Part shown: one piece after another, positions 1 to 12,700 of the stretch
Numbering within the stretch: position 1 is the first letter of the stretch
How the letters are laid out: each line of letters opens with the position of its first letter
From: Megalonaias nervosa
Taxonomy: Eukaryota > Mollusca > Bivalvia > Unionida > Unionidae
Direction: 5' to 3'
NCBI GenBank assembly: GCA_016617855.1
Contig: JAECUM010003676.1
Coordinates: 62,001-126,000, forward strand
DNA length: 64,000 nucleotides
The notes under the pieces: model-generated
What the model was told of the DNA's origin: nothing
What the model saw: the letters and a program-made list of their open reading frames with translations, nothing else
The model's database searches: none
Position numbers and translations under genes: made by a program

Positions 1-702
1 TACAATAAATATTCAAAGTACATCCCAAGCAATATGATACATGCATTATATTAAGTGTAACTGGTACAATAAATACTCAAGGTTCATCCCACTTAATCTA
101 AAGCAATATGGTTTGTGTATTATATAAGGTGTAACTGGTACAATAAATACACATGGTACATCCCACTTACTCTAGAGCAATATGGTTTGTGTATTATATA
201 AAGTGTAACTGGTACAATAAATACACAGGGTATATCCCACTTAATCTAAAGCAATATGGTTTTTACATTATATAATGTGTAACTGGTAAAATAAATACAC
301 AGGGTATATCCCACTTAATCTAGAGCAATATGGTTTTTGTATTATATAAAGTATAACTGGTACAATAAATACACTGGGTATATCCCACTTAATCTACAGC
401 AATATGGTTTTTGTATTATATAAAGTGTAATTGGTACAATAAATACACAGGGTATATCCCACTTAATGTAAAGCAATATGGTTTTTGTATTATATAAAGT
501 GTAACTGGTACAATAAATACACAGGGTATATCCCACTTAATCTACAGCAATATGGTTCATGCATTGTATTAAGTGTTACTGGTACAATACACAGGTTAAC
601 AGGGTACATCCCACTTCATATAGAGCAATATGGTTTGTGTCTGATATAAAGTGTAACTGATACAAATAAATACTCGGGCTACATCTCACGTAATCTACAG
701 CA
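1..702. repeat. 74-bp satellite array, about 9.5 copies
   Basis: The phrase ctggtacaataaata recurs at about 61, 135, 209, 283 and onward at a constant 74-base step, and each unit also holds a version of cccacttaatctaaagcaat. The array begins at or before base 1 and decays after about 640. Units differ by only a few bases in the middle and more at the right edge, the usual pattern of homogenised satellite DNA. Short open frames here are by-products of the repeat and not genes. Confidence 0.95.
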
Positions 703-2704
703 AACCAAATGTACATGCATAAATTAAACTTAGAACTGAAAATAGACACAACTGAATTCTCATCAAAATGACCTCATATATCATAGCTCTGTTCAATCAA
801 TTCCCCTTAAATTAAGAAAAGTCTGTAGGAACATGTTATATCCAGAACAAAATATATATACTAAGTAAAAACAGGGCTTGTACTGTAAAGATTTCAACAG
901 TAAACTGACACTAATGACAACTTTGGCATGATTATTCCTTTGACATAACATATAGTAATGACATCTATATGAGAAATTATGTGTCGATTACAAAAAAGGG
1001 CAGTATTAATTATCATCCTATAGAGATGATACAGTTGGATTGGAGCACTTTAGAAGAACTGGGGCCAATGAAATCTTGATGGTAATTCCTTTTGTACAAG
1101 ACTTATAGCTCAATGGTATGTACAAAAGATGGAACAGATATTGTTTAAGATAAAATGTGCATCATATAAATGTATATAAATGTGCATATAATTTTTCTAC
1201 TGGTGAAAATACATATTTTTGGTGACTATACATGACTGCAAATATTAAATTGATTAAATGCATATAATATATCAGCATGAATTGAAATTGGCGTGCTCAA
1301 AAAAGTATGTACATATAGTGCATGTATTGTCGCATTTTTTGCAGAATTTTCTATATGCAAATGAAATGGTATTTGTGATAAAAGAGGCTGAAAATAGCTT
1401 TTAATAAAGGGTATGGGAAAGGGGGAGGGGGTGATACACAAGACAAAGCAAAGTGCTGAATCTGAGATACATAGGGATAAGTGACATTGGAAATGATAGT
1501 AATACAACCTTGTTGTTCGGGGGGGGGGGAGGACATAAATAAAAATGTCTCCAGAGGACACACATGGATGAAACCCTGTGTGAAATGTCACAAATCTCAT
1601 ATGGGGACCATATTAACTCAAACTATGACAAAAACTGGATCAACATGAAACCTGACCATTTGTCTACTGAATTTAAAATCCCATATCAATTTTAGTTTCA
1701 AGTCATGATGTCCTTTGAAAGTCAATAGGGAAAAACACAGTTTATGATGCAATGATGGAAATACAAGGTGGATGTCCACTCAATAGAAAAACATTGAAAT
1801 AAATGTGGGTTACACCAAAATCTGCATGATCTGGGACGTTGGCATAAAGAAAGTTCTAATGTGTAATGACTTAAATTTATATGGGATTTACATGGCAGTT
1901 GTAAAATATGCTGGGATGCAATTATTTCAATAGAGCAGTCATTAACATTCTAAAATCCCAAAATTCAAGACCTTTCCCCTTTTTTTGCACATTATTTTAA
2001 AAATTTCTGGAGGATGGATTACATCTATTATAGCATTCTAGTCCCATTTTATATTATCATGAGCATAAGAAGATCACAATGAAGAAAACAATTTTGACTT
2101 ATGAAGGCATTATAATCCATATTTTAGTACTTAGTATTTAGCATTAGAATTTCATCTTTAATCACACACAGACATCTGCATTCACATTTAATACTCAAAA
2201 ATTTCAGTTTAAATTTGATGCTGTCCTGGGCATTCATGAGTAATGATGTTAGAAATGGCAGAAGGATTCCATGTAGTGAAACCATTCCAATTCAAATTTT
2301 TTTTATACTTAAAATTTTAAGTTTTATTAAACAATCATGGCACTGATGAAAATATCTTCTAATGGGATATAAGGATAATGCCAGGTTTTCCAAGTTCCAA
2401 TTTATCTATAAGCAAATACTATAACAGTAAAACATGTATACAAAGTACACTCAATCAGTGGATCACAGAAAACCTTTTTATAGCGGTACATTACATGGGA
2501 CTAATTACACCCGAGTATAGGGCTTTATAAATATATAGTGTCTTTTATAAGCAGTTGTCCTTTTAAGATAGTGTCCTTGAAGATAGCATTTAACTGCACA
2601 TTTTGAAAAATAAATTGAAAATATTAGAAAAAAAATTGATGGTACTTACTATTTTCAACCTCTGTCATGTGCAAAGGGAATGGAAGAATAAAACTGTTTA
2701 TTCT
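703..2704. other. AT-rich non-coding flank, no gene recognised
   Basis: No coding exon or known transposon end is recognised. The only marked feature is a run of 11 G at about 1519-1529. If SPAG17 continues leftward, this is intron or holds exons too diverged to see. Confidence 0.5.
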
Positions 2705-2925
2705 ATACTGTGCTTGCTTATAAGTCGAGTCAAACTGCAAACAACAAAGATCCTGATCTGCCATAGCATAATGCACCTGCAGAGGAACCTCTATGCTGTT
2801 TGTTCTACTCATTACTCCTAACAAACTGCAGAGATCTTGATCTGCAAGTACATTATGTGATGGCAGATCTGGGTCTGTGCAGTTTGCATCTAGGTTCATC
2901 TTATAAGCAAATATATACAGTAAAT
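2705..2925. mobile_element. foldback MITE (family F), copy 1
   Basis: This copy starts near ctatactgtgcttgcttataag and ends near cttataagcaaatatatacag, which is its approximate inverted image. Inside are direct and inverted copies of gatctgggtctgtgcagttt and aactgcaaacaacaaag. The same arrangement recurs at 3398, 4307, 6780, 11175, 12821, 29432 and 46985. No transposase is present, so it is a non-autonomous palindromic element. Confidence 0.7.
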
Positions 2926-3397
2926 ACATTACTTGTTCAGTTTAGTAGCAATCCACAGGCACTGACACTGTGTAATACTTTCCCATTCTTCTGTGTATGC
3001 ACCAATTTCATCAGTAAACTTTACATTATGACATTCTACAGTGTGTAACTTCTATTATTTGGTTATATTTTTGATGAAACTAATATGTACCAAAAAAATG
3101 AATGGAACACCTTTGGGTGAATGTAAAGTATACAAGAAAAGAAATGAAAATCTTCATGAAAGCAACAAAACTTTGAGATAAGTCAAAACTACTGAATTAG
3201 AGTCTAAGCTTGAGTGAAGAAGAACCAAAGACTTTGCATACTTGATTGCATGAAGTAGCTACAGAATTCTTACCAGATCTTTCTTCTCTTAAACTCATAC
3301 TAAAGTAAACTACAGGAAATAAATGTAATTTAAACAGACATTCTTGCTGCAATGAAACAGTTAGCTATACATGATAAGCAAATGACAATATTTTGTG

Positions 3398-3604
3398 TAC
3401 CATCTATACTCGCTTATAAGCCAAGTCAACTGCAAAAAAAAAGATCCAGACCTGCCATAGCATAATGCATTTGCAGATCATTTGTTCTACTGATTACTCC
3501 TAAGAAACTGCACAGACCCAGATCTTCTGTTGCATTATGCGATGGCAGATCAAGGTCTGTGCAGTCTGCAGTTGGACTCATCTTATCAGCAAGTATATAT
3601 GGTA
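3398..3604. mobile_element. foldback MITE (family F), copy 2, best-preserved ends
   Basis: The copy runs from taccatctatactcgcttat to its inverted image, agcaagtatatatggta. The inverted similarity continues about 45 bases inward, through the segment aactgcannntgcacagacc. The outermost TA on each side could be a TA target duplication, which would suggest a Tc1/mariner-type transposase in trans. That assignment is inference. Confidence 0.85.
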
Positions 3605-4306
3605 GATCATTCACTCGATGGCATATGGCATAAATCCCAATCAGCACTGCATAAAGTGTAAACAGATCAAGGTCCATAGTGCCTGTTTTACTTACCTTTT
3701 GACTGGCAGTATAACGTCTGTGCTGTTGGCAAATTATGCAAAGCAGATTGGGCTCTATGCTATATGCAGTCCGTACATGTAATACAGATATTAACTGGCG
3801 TACAGAATTAAGATTTCAGCACACATTTTTTGTTGGAATAATAAATGTTACAATACATATGTCCCAAGATCCCATGCATTTCCAACCAAAATTGCTAATG
3901 TCACAGGGAAATATTAGAACTGGAATGATTAAATATGTGAATAAATGAGAAAAGATAGTGATGATACAGGCTTCCTGCAGAATCTATTTCTTGATAGTCT
4001 GTCATTTATAATCAAATGCCTGTATGATTTTAGGACAGTAAGAAATTATATTTCTATACATTCATATGGATTCTTCAGGTTTGTTAGTTGGGACATTTTA
4101 CTTGAATCAAGTTCATTAAGTCAGTGAGACATTCTCTACTTGGTACAGTCCCATTACTTTGATAACAACAGCACAATGGATTCACTTTTATCTATGTGTG
4201 ATACCAATTAATGTGGACTTTGTTGTTAAAATAAACAACAAACTGAAAAACCTCATTGTAAAATAACCTTCCTATGCAAACAATATGACAGATCCACAAT
4301 CAGAGG

Positions 4307-4524
4307 TACCATATATGTTCACTTATGCTTAAGTGCATTTGCTAACTGCAAAAACCCAGATCTGATATTGTATAATGTACTTGTTGATCAAAGTCTTTGC
4401 AGTTTATTAGGAGTAATCAGTGGAACAAATAAAACAGACCCTGATCTGTCAGCACTTTATGAATAGCACATCAGGGTCTATGCTGTTTATAGTTGGACTT
4501 TGCTTATAAGCAAGTATATATGGC
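4307..4524. mobile_element. foldback MITE (family F), copy 3
   Basis: The left end taccatatatgttcacttat and right end cttataagcaagtatatatgg are inverted images. Internal blocks gatctg, gatcaaagtctttgcagttt and tctatgctgtttatagttgg match the other copies. The copy is diverged in the middle. Confidence 0.75.
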
Positions 4525-4865
4525 ATGCCTACCATTTTAAGTTCCAAGATGTAATTTTTTTGTTTTTCTGAAAGAACCAAATATTGATGCTCACAAAAAT
4601 GAAATGAATTCACAGTATATGTGCACATAAAATACATATGATCTGTAATTTTTGTGTATACTTTTCTTTCAGGTGCATGAACAATTATAGATAAAATATT
4701 AATTGTAATTTTCAAATGATTCTCACAGAAAAACATTTTGCATTTTAAAAGAAAACACAAAATTCTTTGTACAAATATTTAAAGTACATGAATAATTATG
4801 AGTTTTACAGAATCTGATTCAGTGTGAAAAAATTGAGGATGCAAAAATTACAAACAATACAATTT

Positions 4866-5889
4866 CAGGGCTCGAGATTAAAACTTATCCACTATCCTAT
4901 GGTTAGTGATTTTACAGCATATTACTAAAACCCAGCAGTCACTTAAATCAGTTAAGGCAGTGAAAATTGTGCTTTTTCTATCAAAACTTTTAAGGAGTGG
5001 TGGTAAGTAACCATTCTGTGTACTGGTTAACTGATCCATTTATTTTGTAATTGATGAGGTTAAACAAATGCTCAGGGTGCAAATGGACATGTTTTAAACC
5101 ACTTATCCATTCATCAAATAGATTAGTGTGATTACTGTCAAAACAGTTTTTGTGCACATGGAACTAGACTAGATTACTGCATGTAAGCACTGAACTATTT
5201 CAATACTGACACTGGGTAGAGGTCTCAATCCAGAATTATGCTGAACAATGCATCCTAAATAAACATTCAATATCTTGTGTGTGGTGACAATTATAAAGAT
5301 GCTGAAATATCTGCAAGGTGTGCAGCTACCACCAAAATGGCACAAATGATATGGTAACAAAAAAATGTTATCGCAAATATGATCAAGAGAAGATACCAAC
5401 AAAGTACAAAAAGTACTGGAAAATGAACACATGGTTAAGTATGACCCAGGAGAGACTGTGATGTGCACTGCACTGAGCATTCAGAACAATAAGAAAGTGA
5501 ATGGGGTACATTATTTGTTGATGAGTGTAAACATTTGCATAAATCATCCCTGTACTTGCACAATGCAAGCTCCTTGCACATAGTGACAGAGGGATATGTG
5601 AAATCAAAACTGAAGTTGGTTCCTCCAAAGCACAGCAAATTATAGCATCTTCATCTGATGATAAATCAAACAGAAAATGGACATAAACTTTCAACTTTTC
5701 ATGAGCCTTATTTGTGAAATACAGTTGTTATTGTTTTGAGTTGATGTTAATGAATAATAAATGCTCAATTAGAAACTGAATTGGCTTCTGTTTGATTTTA
5801 ACATGATCAGTGAAATTTATGCAGGATAAGTAAAACCAAAATTTGGAGATCCTGTGAATTAGTGAGAAAAATCCTAATTTTGAGCCCTG
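4866..5889. mobile_element. 1,024-bp TIR DNA transposon with 6-bp target duplication
   Basis: The left end is CAGGGCTCGAGATTA. The right end, read on the minus strand, is CAGGGCTCAAAATTAGGA. The flanks are caattt (4860-4865) and caatct (5890-5895), a 6-bp duplication with one difference. Length and lack of an intact transposase make it non-autonomous or decayed. Its ends resemble those of the elements at 7474-9545 and 39517-41227. The centre is less AT-rich than its surroundings and holds the coding-like remnant at 5270-5692. The superfamily is not certain; hAT-like ends usually give 8-bp duplications. Confidence 0.7.
5270..5692 (+). pseudogene. decayed coding fragment, possible SWIM-type zinc finger
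   Basis: Several plus-strand frames read like protein in turn, as in a gene broken by small indels. One has LVCGDNYKDAEISARCAATT. Another has KYDPGETVMCTALSIQNNK followed by VNGV. A third continues CKHLHKSSLYLHN. The order C-T-x ... N-G ... C-K-H resembles a SWIM zinc finger (CxC...CxH), a fold found in Mutator-like transposases and in ZSWIM proteins, with one expected cysteine replaced by alanine. Stops and frameshifts rule out a working product. The host-gene or transposase origin is unknown, and the domain call is tentative. Confidence 0.35.
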
Positions 5890-6179
5890 CAATCTGTCTA
5901 TATGTAGGCACTATAGAAGGTTGACTAGTGGCTTGGTTGCACCCTATGCTAGGGTATGGTTAAATATAAGTGGATCTTTTATCTGACAATTCAATTAGAT
6001 ATAAAGAACACTTAATCTTAAGAAGCTGAGTCTAAATGTCACGTATTTTGTAAATCATTTACTATATTAACATAATCAATTTTATATTAAGCTGAAATTT
6101 GGCAAATATTATTGGAACATAAGCATAAAAACAAACCAAGATAGACATACTGTCTATACATCTATACAGCATGAGACTG

Positions 6180-6181
<2 letters not shown>

Positions 6182-6210
<29 letters not shown>
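6182..6210. repeat. (AC)n microsatellite
   Basis: An uninterrupted run of about 14 AC dinucleotides. Confidence 0.95.
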
Positions 6211-6212
<2 letters not shown>

Positions 6213-6268
6213 GTATTCAAGGATGAAACATCTTACCTGTAAACCATGCCATGATATATATAGGAAAA

Positions 6269-6306
6269 TGTATGTATGTATGTATGTATGTATGTATGTA
6301 TGTATG
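6269..6306. repeat. (ATGT)n microsatellite
   Basis: About nine tandem ATGT tetranucleotides, followed by a GGGTGGGTGGGG tract. Confidence 0.95.
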
Positions 6307-6520
6307 GGTGGGTGGGGTTAATTGCACATCACCACAATATTGACTATATGGTGCTTAATAAAAGTTAAGTTTTAAAAAATTTAAATATAATGAATTTTAC
6401 AATAAACAAGAAAGACAAACATTCTGACTATATGTAAACATGAAGTGGTATAATCTAAAAGATAAAAGTAAAAGTAGAACAATAATATTTAAACATCAAT
6501 TGATGAGGAATATTACTAAC

Positions 6521-6727
6521 CAGATCTGGTTTCCTCTGATGAAGTAAGCCTTACTGCCTCCTTTTCTTCTTTGGTAATCATCCCCTTAAAGAACGGATAA
6601 GGGTCATCAAATGGAATGGCTGTATGTTCCAAACCTTCACTATCTCTTGTGACAAGAAAACCATTTTGGTCTGTGCTTGTTAAATCCATACATTCAAACA
6701 CATACTGCTTGAAAGCACGGTCAATTT
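6521..6727 (-). CDS. SPAG17: SPAG17 exon 11, last recognised exon
   Basis: The split codon gives Glu, followed by IDRAFKQYVFECMDLTSTDQ, GLEHTAIPFDDPYPFFKGMI and a charged end. It matches EVERAFKVFTFESLKL and FNIPWDNPARFAKQI in vertebrates. Acceptor ccattccag, donor GTTAGT, ending in phase 1. No convincing exon 12 was found to the left, so intron 11 either exceeds 6.5 kb or the next exons are too diverged. Confidence 0.9.
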
Positions 6728-9700
6728 CTGGAATGGAGATGAATCAATGGTACCTGTATTTATCTTTGTACAATCTAGTATTGATACTCGCTGGTATGTC
6801 CAGTCCAACTGCAAATTTAACAGACCCAGATTTGCCATTGCATAATATATCTGGGTCTATGCATTTTGTCTGAAGAAATCTGAAGAAACAAACAAAATAG
6901 ACCCTAATCTTTCAGTGCATTATGTGATGGAAGATCAGGGTATATGTTGTCTGCAGCTGAACTTGACTTATAAGCATATATGGCAAACAAACTTCAACAG
7001 GGTCTACACTGCTTGAAAACTTTACAGTGGACTTTGATATAGTGCTTGATGAAATCCTGGCTGTTCTGGACCATGCTGTTTGCTGCTGTATGCACAATAC
7101 ACACCGGCAAAAATTACAGTAATTTTTGGGTTGTTAATTTATATTAAAAATCCTTCCATTATTTAGTTTTCTTAATCTAACTCAAGCAGACTAAAATTCA
7201 CAAAAACGTAGCAGAGTTAAGATTTCCAATTATACAATTTAAAGTGAAATCAGATTTATAGTTTGATAAATGAAAATAAGCTTGCATTTTTGACTGAAAA
7301 GCCAATAAAATACCTACCAGTATATATCTTCAAAAAACATCTTTATAGAAAACCAAGAGCTGTTTCATTGGATGATATTTTCAAACAAGGGCAGACACCC
7401 ATATATATAATATGTGAGACATATAAACAGTATAGACATTACACAATTTGTCTCTGTGGTATTTCAAGATAATCATGGTTCCCACACTTTTCTAAAAATA
7501 AATTTCCAGGTCATTTCCAGGGTTTTTCCAGGATGAAATTAATTTTTTCAAGGTTCAGACATGACTGTTACTGAATGGTATTAAAGAACATTTTAGATTA
7601 TAAAACATGCATTTTCTAAATCTAAAGATGTTCCTATTTCAAGACGCTCCAAACCATCTAAGTCAGAAAAGATGATCATGTACAAAACCATAAAATGTAT
7701 CACATGAAACAAGTTTGACTATGTTCCTATAAACTGGCATGCAAAGTCATTTCAATGTATGGAAAAAAAATTCTAACTTTACTTTGCTGACATACATTAT
7801 GCTGCTATGTGGAAACACATAATGAACATAAATTAGTTTTGTTTCCTTTCAAACCTTTAATTCTAAAGAATTCTAGAGCAATATATATGCATGTTATACA
7901 AAGTAAACTTTTCATATCATAGTATGAAAAAACAATAAATGCAAAGTATCAAAATCTTATCTTGTCATGAAAAAAGTTTAACCCTTAATTAATCTGTACC
8001 AATAAAACCCAAACAAGATTTTTCAAACAACCTAAACTCCTTAAGAGGGTTTGGTAAAAATTCATCATTTAAAAAACACTTACAAAAGGGTTGATTTAAA
8101 TTTTGACAAAAGACCTACAAAATTATATTTTGTTGTATAAACAAGGACTAAATGTTCTGTAAAATCATGTCTTCTTGTAATTTGATAAACTAGTCCCCAA
8201 ACCTGTATTGATACAGGGACTTGTATCATTGTTTAATATATAATACAAGGGATGACAAATTCCCATTTCTCCTGCATCCTAGTTAAGATCTCAAACCAAT
8301 GCTTCAAGCTACATGCCACTGTGTTATAGTTTCCCACCAAAGTTCAGCTCAAAGATTTGACATTTTGGACAACAAATTTGGCTTTGAAACAAATAGCAGT
8401 CTGTTTTCTAATATGGGTTTCCTCCGAATATTCCCACCCCATTTTTCACACTTGGACATTTAGGATGGGGTGTGGGGTCAGCAACTGCATGTTGAAATTT
8501 GGAATTTGCAGCCACCATGTGGTAGTGACATATGGTAGTCACTTACCAGCGAGCCTAGCAAATTTAAGTGATGTTATATCAACTCATACCTGCATGAAAT
8601 CGTTGAGATAATGGTTTTATTTTCTCAGAAATGGCAAGTATTATAATTGTTATGTCTTTAATCTGCTGAAGGACTAGACGAAACTACAGCATTGATGAAA
8701 CCTGACCCGGTACTCACCATTTGCATAACTAGTCACATGATTTCACAAATCTCAAACAACGACATCGTTAGTCAAATAGTCACATGATATCAACAACAAA
8801 CTCCTTTTTAATGTTGTACAAAAATTCAATTATATTAAATGAAAGTCAGATACCTTTTGTAAAAACCAGAAGGTACATGTAATTGTCAACATATTTGTTT
8901 CAAGAACAACAAGAAACCTGTCACTGTCGCAACAATCTGGCCAGTCAGATTCAAAAAGCAAAGAGCACATGTCAACACTGTGGTCACATGATACAACAAA
9001 ACCTTGGTTGTTGTTCTCGGAATAAATATAGAGGACTTTGTGTTCTTTAGCTTTTTTTGTTTTATTAATATTATTTATTTTTTTCTACAACATTTGAAAT
9101 GGGTTATTACTGATAAAACGTCACTACTGGATTTATAATGCCATGAACATGTGGGTTTTGAGATACATGTACTCATGCGACTAGCAATGCAAATCCTGAG
9201 TACCAGGTCAAATTTCATCAATGCCTTGGTTTTATCTTGTCTACTAGACAAATCTAATCCACTGAGTGTTTGGGTTGACTCAGCAAATATGTTTGTATCA
9301 AGCACTCAAATGATCCATACTGCAACCTCAGAATATTCTGGTCAGATTTCTATAAATTTAACTCACGATCAGCTGAGTTATGACTAATTTACTTAATTGT
9401 TTCAAGCTTCAAGTGGTGGCAGAAAATTCCTGGGTTTTTCCTGACTTTCATCAATATTTGCAAAATTCAAGAACTTTTCACGGTCGGGAAAAAATGATCG
9501 TTTCTCCCGACTTTTTCCCAATTTCCCAGTAGCATGGGAACCCTGGATAATGCCACGTAGGTCAGACTTCAAACCATACTTTTATAAATGTGACATTTTC
9601 AGTTTATTTACAAATATAAAATGTTCAAATACTATCATATTCTTGCTAGAACTACAAAAAATACCCCGTTCTAATGATAATAAGGGACTTTCAGCATGGT

Positions 9701-12700
9701 TCTCTACTTTAATAGTGTTATGCATAAGTTTACATTTTCTGCCAAAAATATCATACCTGTGGGACCTGATCCAATAGTCTCCAGATAATCAAAAAAGGAA
9801 AATAAAGCTCTTAATTTATAGGTTTGATACGAAACTTGAAAAAAAATATCTAAGTAAATTAATCCTGCAAGTCTTGTTGGTATGTTAAACCTGTGGTCTT
9901 TCAGGTAAAGCTAATCAAGTCAGTGTTCAAACTGTAAAACTTTGGTGACCCCCCCCCCCATATTGATGTGATATACAATTCAGGAAAAATAGTTACAAGA
10001 TTTTCAATATGTTCCATGTAACAGCAATATAATGAACTGCACAAGTTTCACTCTTGACAGAAAGAGGCCACTGTGGTGGCTATACTGAATGTCTGAGAGG
10101 AATCATTTTTAATTAGGACCAACTAGACATCATTCAAAGTCTTCTGGAAAAAAAACCCATACTGATATGACTTTCTCTTCAGTTGGGGAAACAATAAGAT
10201 TTTCAAGCTGTTTGCTGTAGTGTCCATATTGGATGTCAGATGAACAAATGAGCACCATCTTCACTTAGGACCAAACAGACATCATAATAAGTCCTTCAGT
10301 AAAAACCCCATGTTGATATGGCCAGCCATTTCAGGAGGATTGGCAACAAGAAGATTTTCTGCTGTGCTGGCTATATTGGGTGTCTGAGCAGTACCATTTC
10401 ATTTAGGACCAACTAGATCCTGGACTACATATGAGTGTAAAGTTTCATGACAAGCAGTTTAGGAAGAGTAGCAATAACAAACTTGCACTAACTAGAGGAT
10501 GCTGGACAATAGATAATGGACAACACGCTGGCCAAAAGCTCTTCCAGTCTACAACCAACTGAACTATAAATTACGTGTAAATAGGATGTGTTTTTTGCTT
10601 CTGGATTCAATCAGAAGGCACATTCTAACTTGCAGGGTGAGATATGTCTCTTGATAGCAACTTACCTGACACTGACAAGCCATCAGTGGCACAGAAGTGT
10701 ATCAATTCCTGAAGCCTTGCTTTTCTCTGCTTGGCTACAGCTGACGTAGGGTGGGGGAACTCCAAAATGTGCTTAAATGGAAGTTTCTCTAACATTTTCT
10801 TCTCTATATCCTCAGGGTTGAACCCATATACTGGTTTCAGATGGTGGGTTCGAAGTGTGATGTCATCATGGAAATTCATTAACTGGGGTTGTTTGGGAGC
10901 ATCAGGAGGTCTTTCAGGCATGTCAAATACACCTGTTAACATCTGAAGGTAAGAAAAAGAAATCATCATAAATTTAAACATGAATCTTTGCATGCCAGGC
11001 AGGTCAAGACTAAAGTTATATAAAACAGTTTTCACAATATTTCACTTCCTCATATGTATATCATGTGCTAGAAGTTCAATCTGTGCAGCGGAAACTGCCA
11101 TTTGCTGGCATGTTTTCATTTCTTATCATCCAAAATAAAATTTTCTATGACAATGTAGCTGATGGTTTTATCATATCATATGTACTGATTTATAAGTTGA
11201 GTCCAACTGTAAACAACACAGGCCCACATCTGCTGTCACATAATATGCTGGCAGATCCGGGCCGATGTTGTTATTGCTACTGATTACTCTCAACAAACTG
11301 CAAAGACCCATATCTGCCTGCATAGTCTGTGCAGTCTGTAGTTGGACTCATCTTATAAAAATGTATCAATGGTACTCTGATTTGCCTTACTCTAGATGAA
11401 ATTAAATAAATTCTGACAGGCTATACCTCTGTAATCTAAAACATCTGGACATGCATTTTTGCCTTTGAAACTAACCACACAGTTCCCATCTGAAATCTGT
11501 GGTAATCATAATGAGCTTGATACAGGTGTCGTCTGGTAAATATTGATTGCTTCAATGAAACTTATTCACACTAACACAAACATTCATGGTTTCATTTATA
11601 AATAATATGATCCCATTGGACAAACGTTGGGATTCACTTTTTATTTAGAAATTCATTAAAGTACAAAACATAAAACCTAAAATACCATACACACATGCAG
11701 TGCAGGTTGCCAATTGCAGAAGAGTTACCTAGAGGAGAGGGGGCCCCGAGTGGCCGAGTGGTCTAAAGTGCTCACCATTACGGATCACTGCCATCTCACC
11801 TCTGTCTGCCTGGGTTTGAGTCTTGGGTATGGCCAATGTGGGTATGTGAGAAAGCTTGCCAGTAGCTTCTCGTGGGTTGGTGTTAAACCCCACAACAACA
11901 ACAACAACAACAACAACAACCTAGAGGAGACTGATAAAATGTCTTTACAACGAGTACATTAGAAATGATAAGGACTGGACTTGTACCTACATCCTCCGGT
12001 TCCTGTCTCAACAGATCCAAACACAATCATTGGTAATTTACAGTATGTTCCTCCTTTGTAAGAGGATTGAATGTAACATAAAATGCTTGATGTTCTTTCT
12101 TTAAAATCACCAGTTAATAGTAACATCATATTCCATGTCAGTAAGGTCAAGTTTTTAATTTATTGTTCTTCTTCTGTCAGGACTAGTTTATAATCTGAAA
12201 TGTGTTTTTCTTCTTTAAGGTGTTATTTGTAACTTTACACATGTTCTTCATCTTTAAAGGCTAGGTTGTAAATGACAATAAATTATTCCTGTGTAAGGTT
12301 TAGTACACAACTTATACTGTGTCCTTCCTCATTAAGGCATAACAGTATGTGATGGTCACCTTATTTACTCATGTCAGGGCTAATATGCAACTTACACTAT
12401 ATTCTTCCTCTGTTAGGGCAAGTTTGAATGCCATCCCACTGAGATGAGAAGACAGATCATTGTGAAGCTTGTCCATTCTTTTTGGAGGTTGTTGCTCACT
12501 TGGTGGCACAAGACCTTCTTCTGTTGCCACAATCTATGAAAATTTAAAAACTTCCTGAACAATTTGTATGCGGAATTCTAATTTCAGTTAAATCTCATAA
12601 TTAAAAAACCATTTAATTTTTGTAATGAAGAGTCAGCAAATCATAGACAAATGCCAGTTGTTGTTTTTTTTCTCTTTTAGTTTTAATGCTTACACACCCT

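Noticed and set aside
1..702. CRISPR-like array
   Set aside because: Units are directly abutting 74-bp repeats without unique spacers in eukaryotic DNA; this is a satellite.
1226..1600. 124-codon minus-strand frame
   Set aside because: Driven by low-complexity and a poly-G/C tract; no domain, splice or start support.
2645..2705. GTAAGT donor with a pyrimidine-rich acceptor giving a 12-base microexon (minus strand)
   Set aside because: Too short to support by sequence alone and next to a MITE.
2624..3677. Several 80-100 codon minus-strand frames
   Set aside because: They are read-throughs of the foldback MITE, whose repeats give similar nonsense peptides at each copy.
3704..3735. Possible SPAG17 exon 12 on the minus strand ending in a perfect AAAAG|GTAAGT donor
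   Set aside because: The exon would be only about 22-27 bases, the acceptor is ambiguous, and the encoded residues show no clear match to SPAG17. Kept only as a candidate.
6230..6270. Strong donor TTTACAG|GTAAGA on the minus strand with upstream MAWFT
   Set aside because: The upstream sequence runs into the ATGT microsatellite and no acceptor with an open frame was found.
11740..11830. A genuine tRNA gene
   Set aside because: Box A and box B are present but the acceptor and anticodon arms do not fit, and the unit continues into a SINE body with target duplications.
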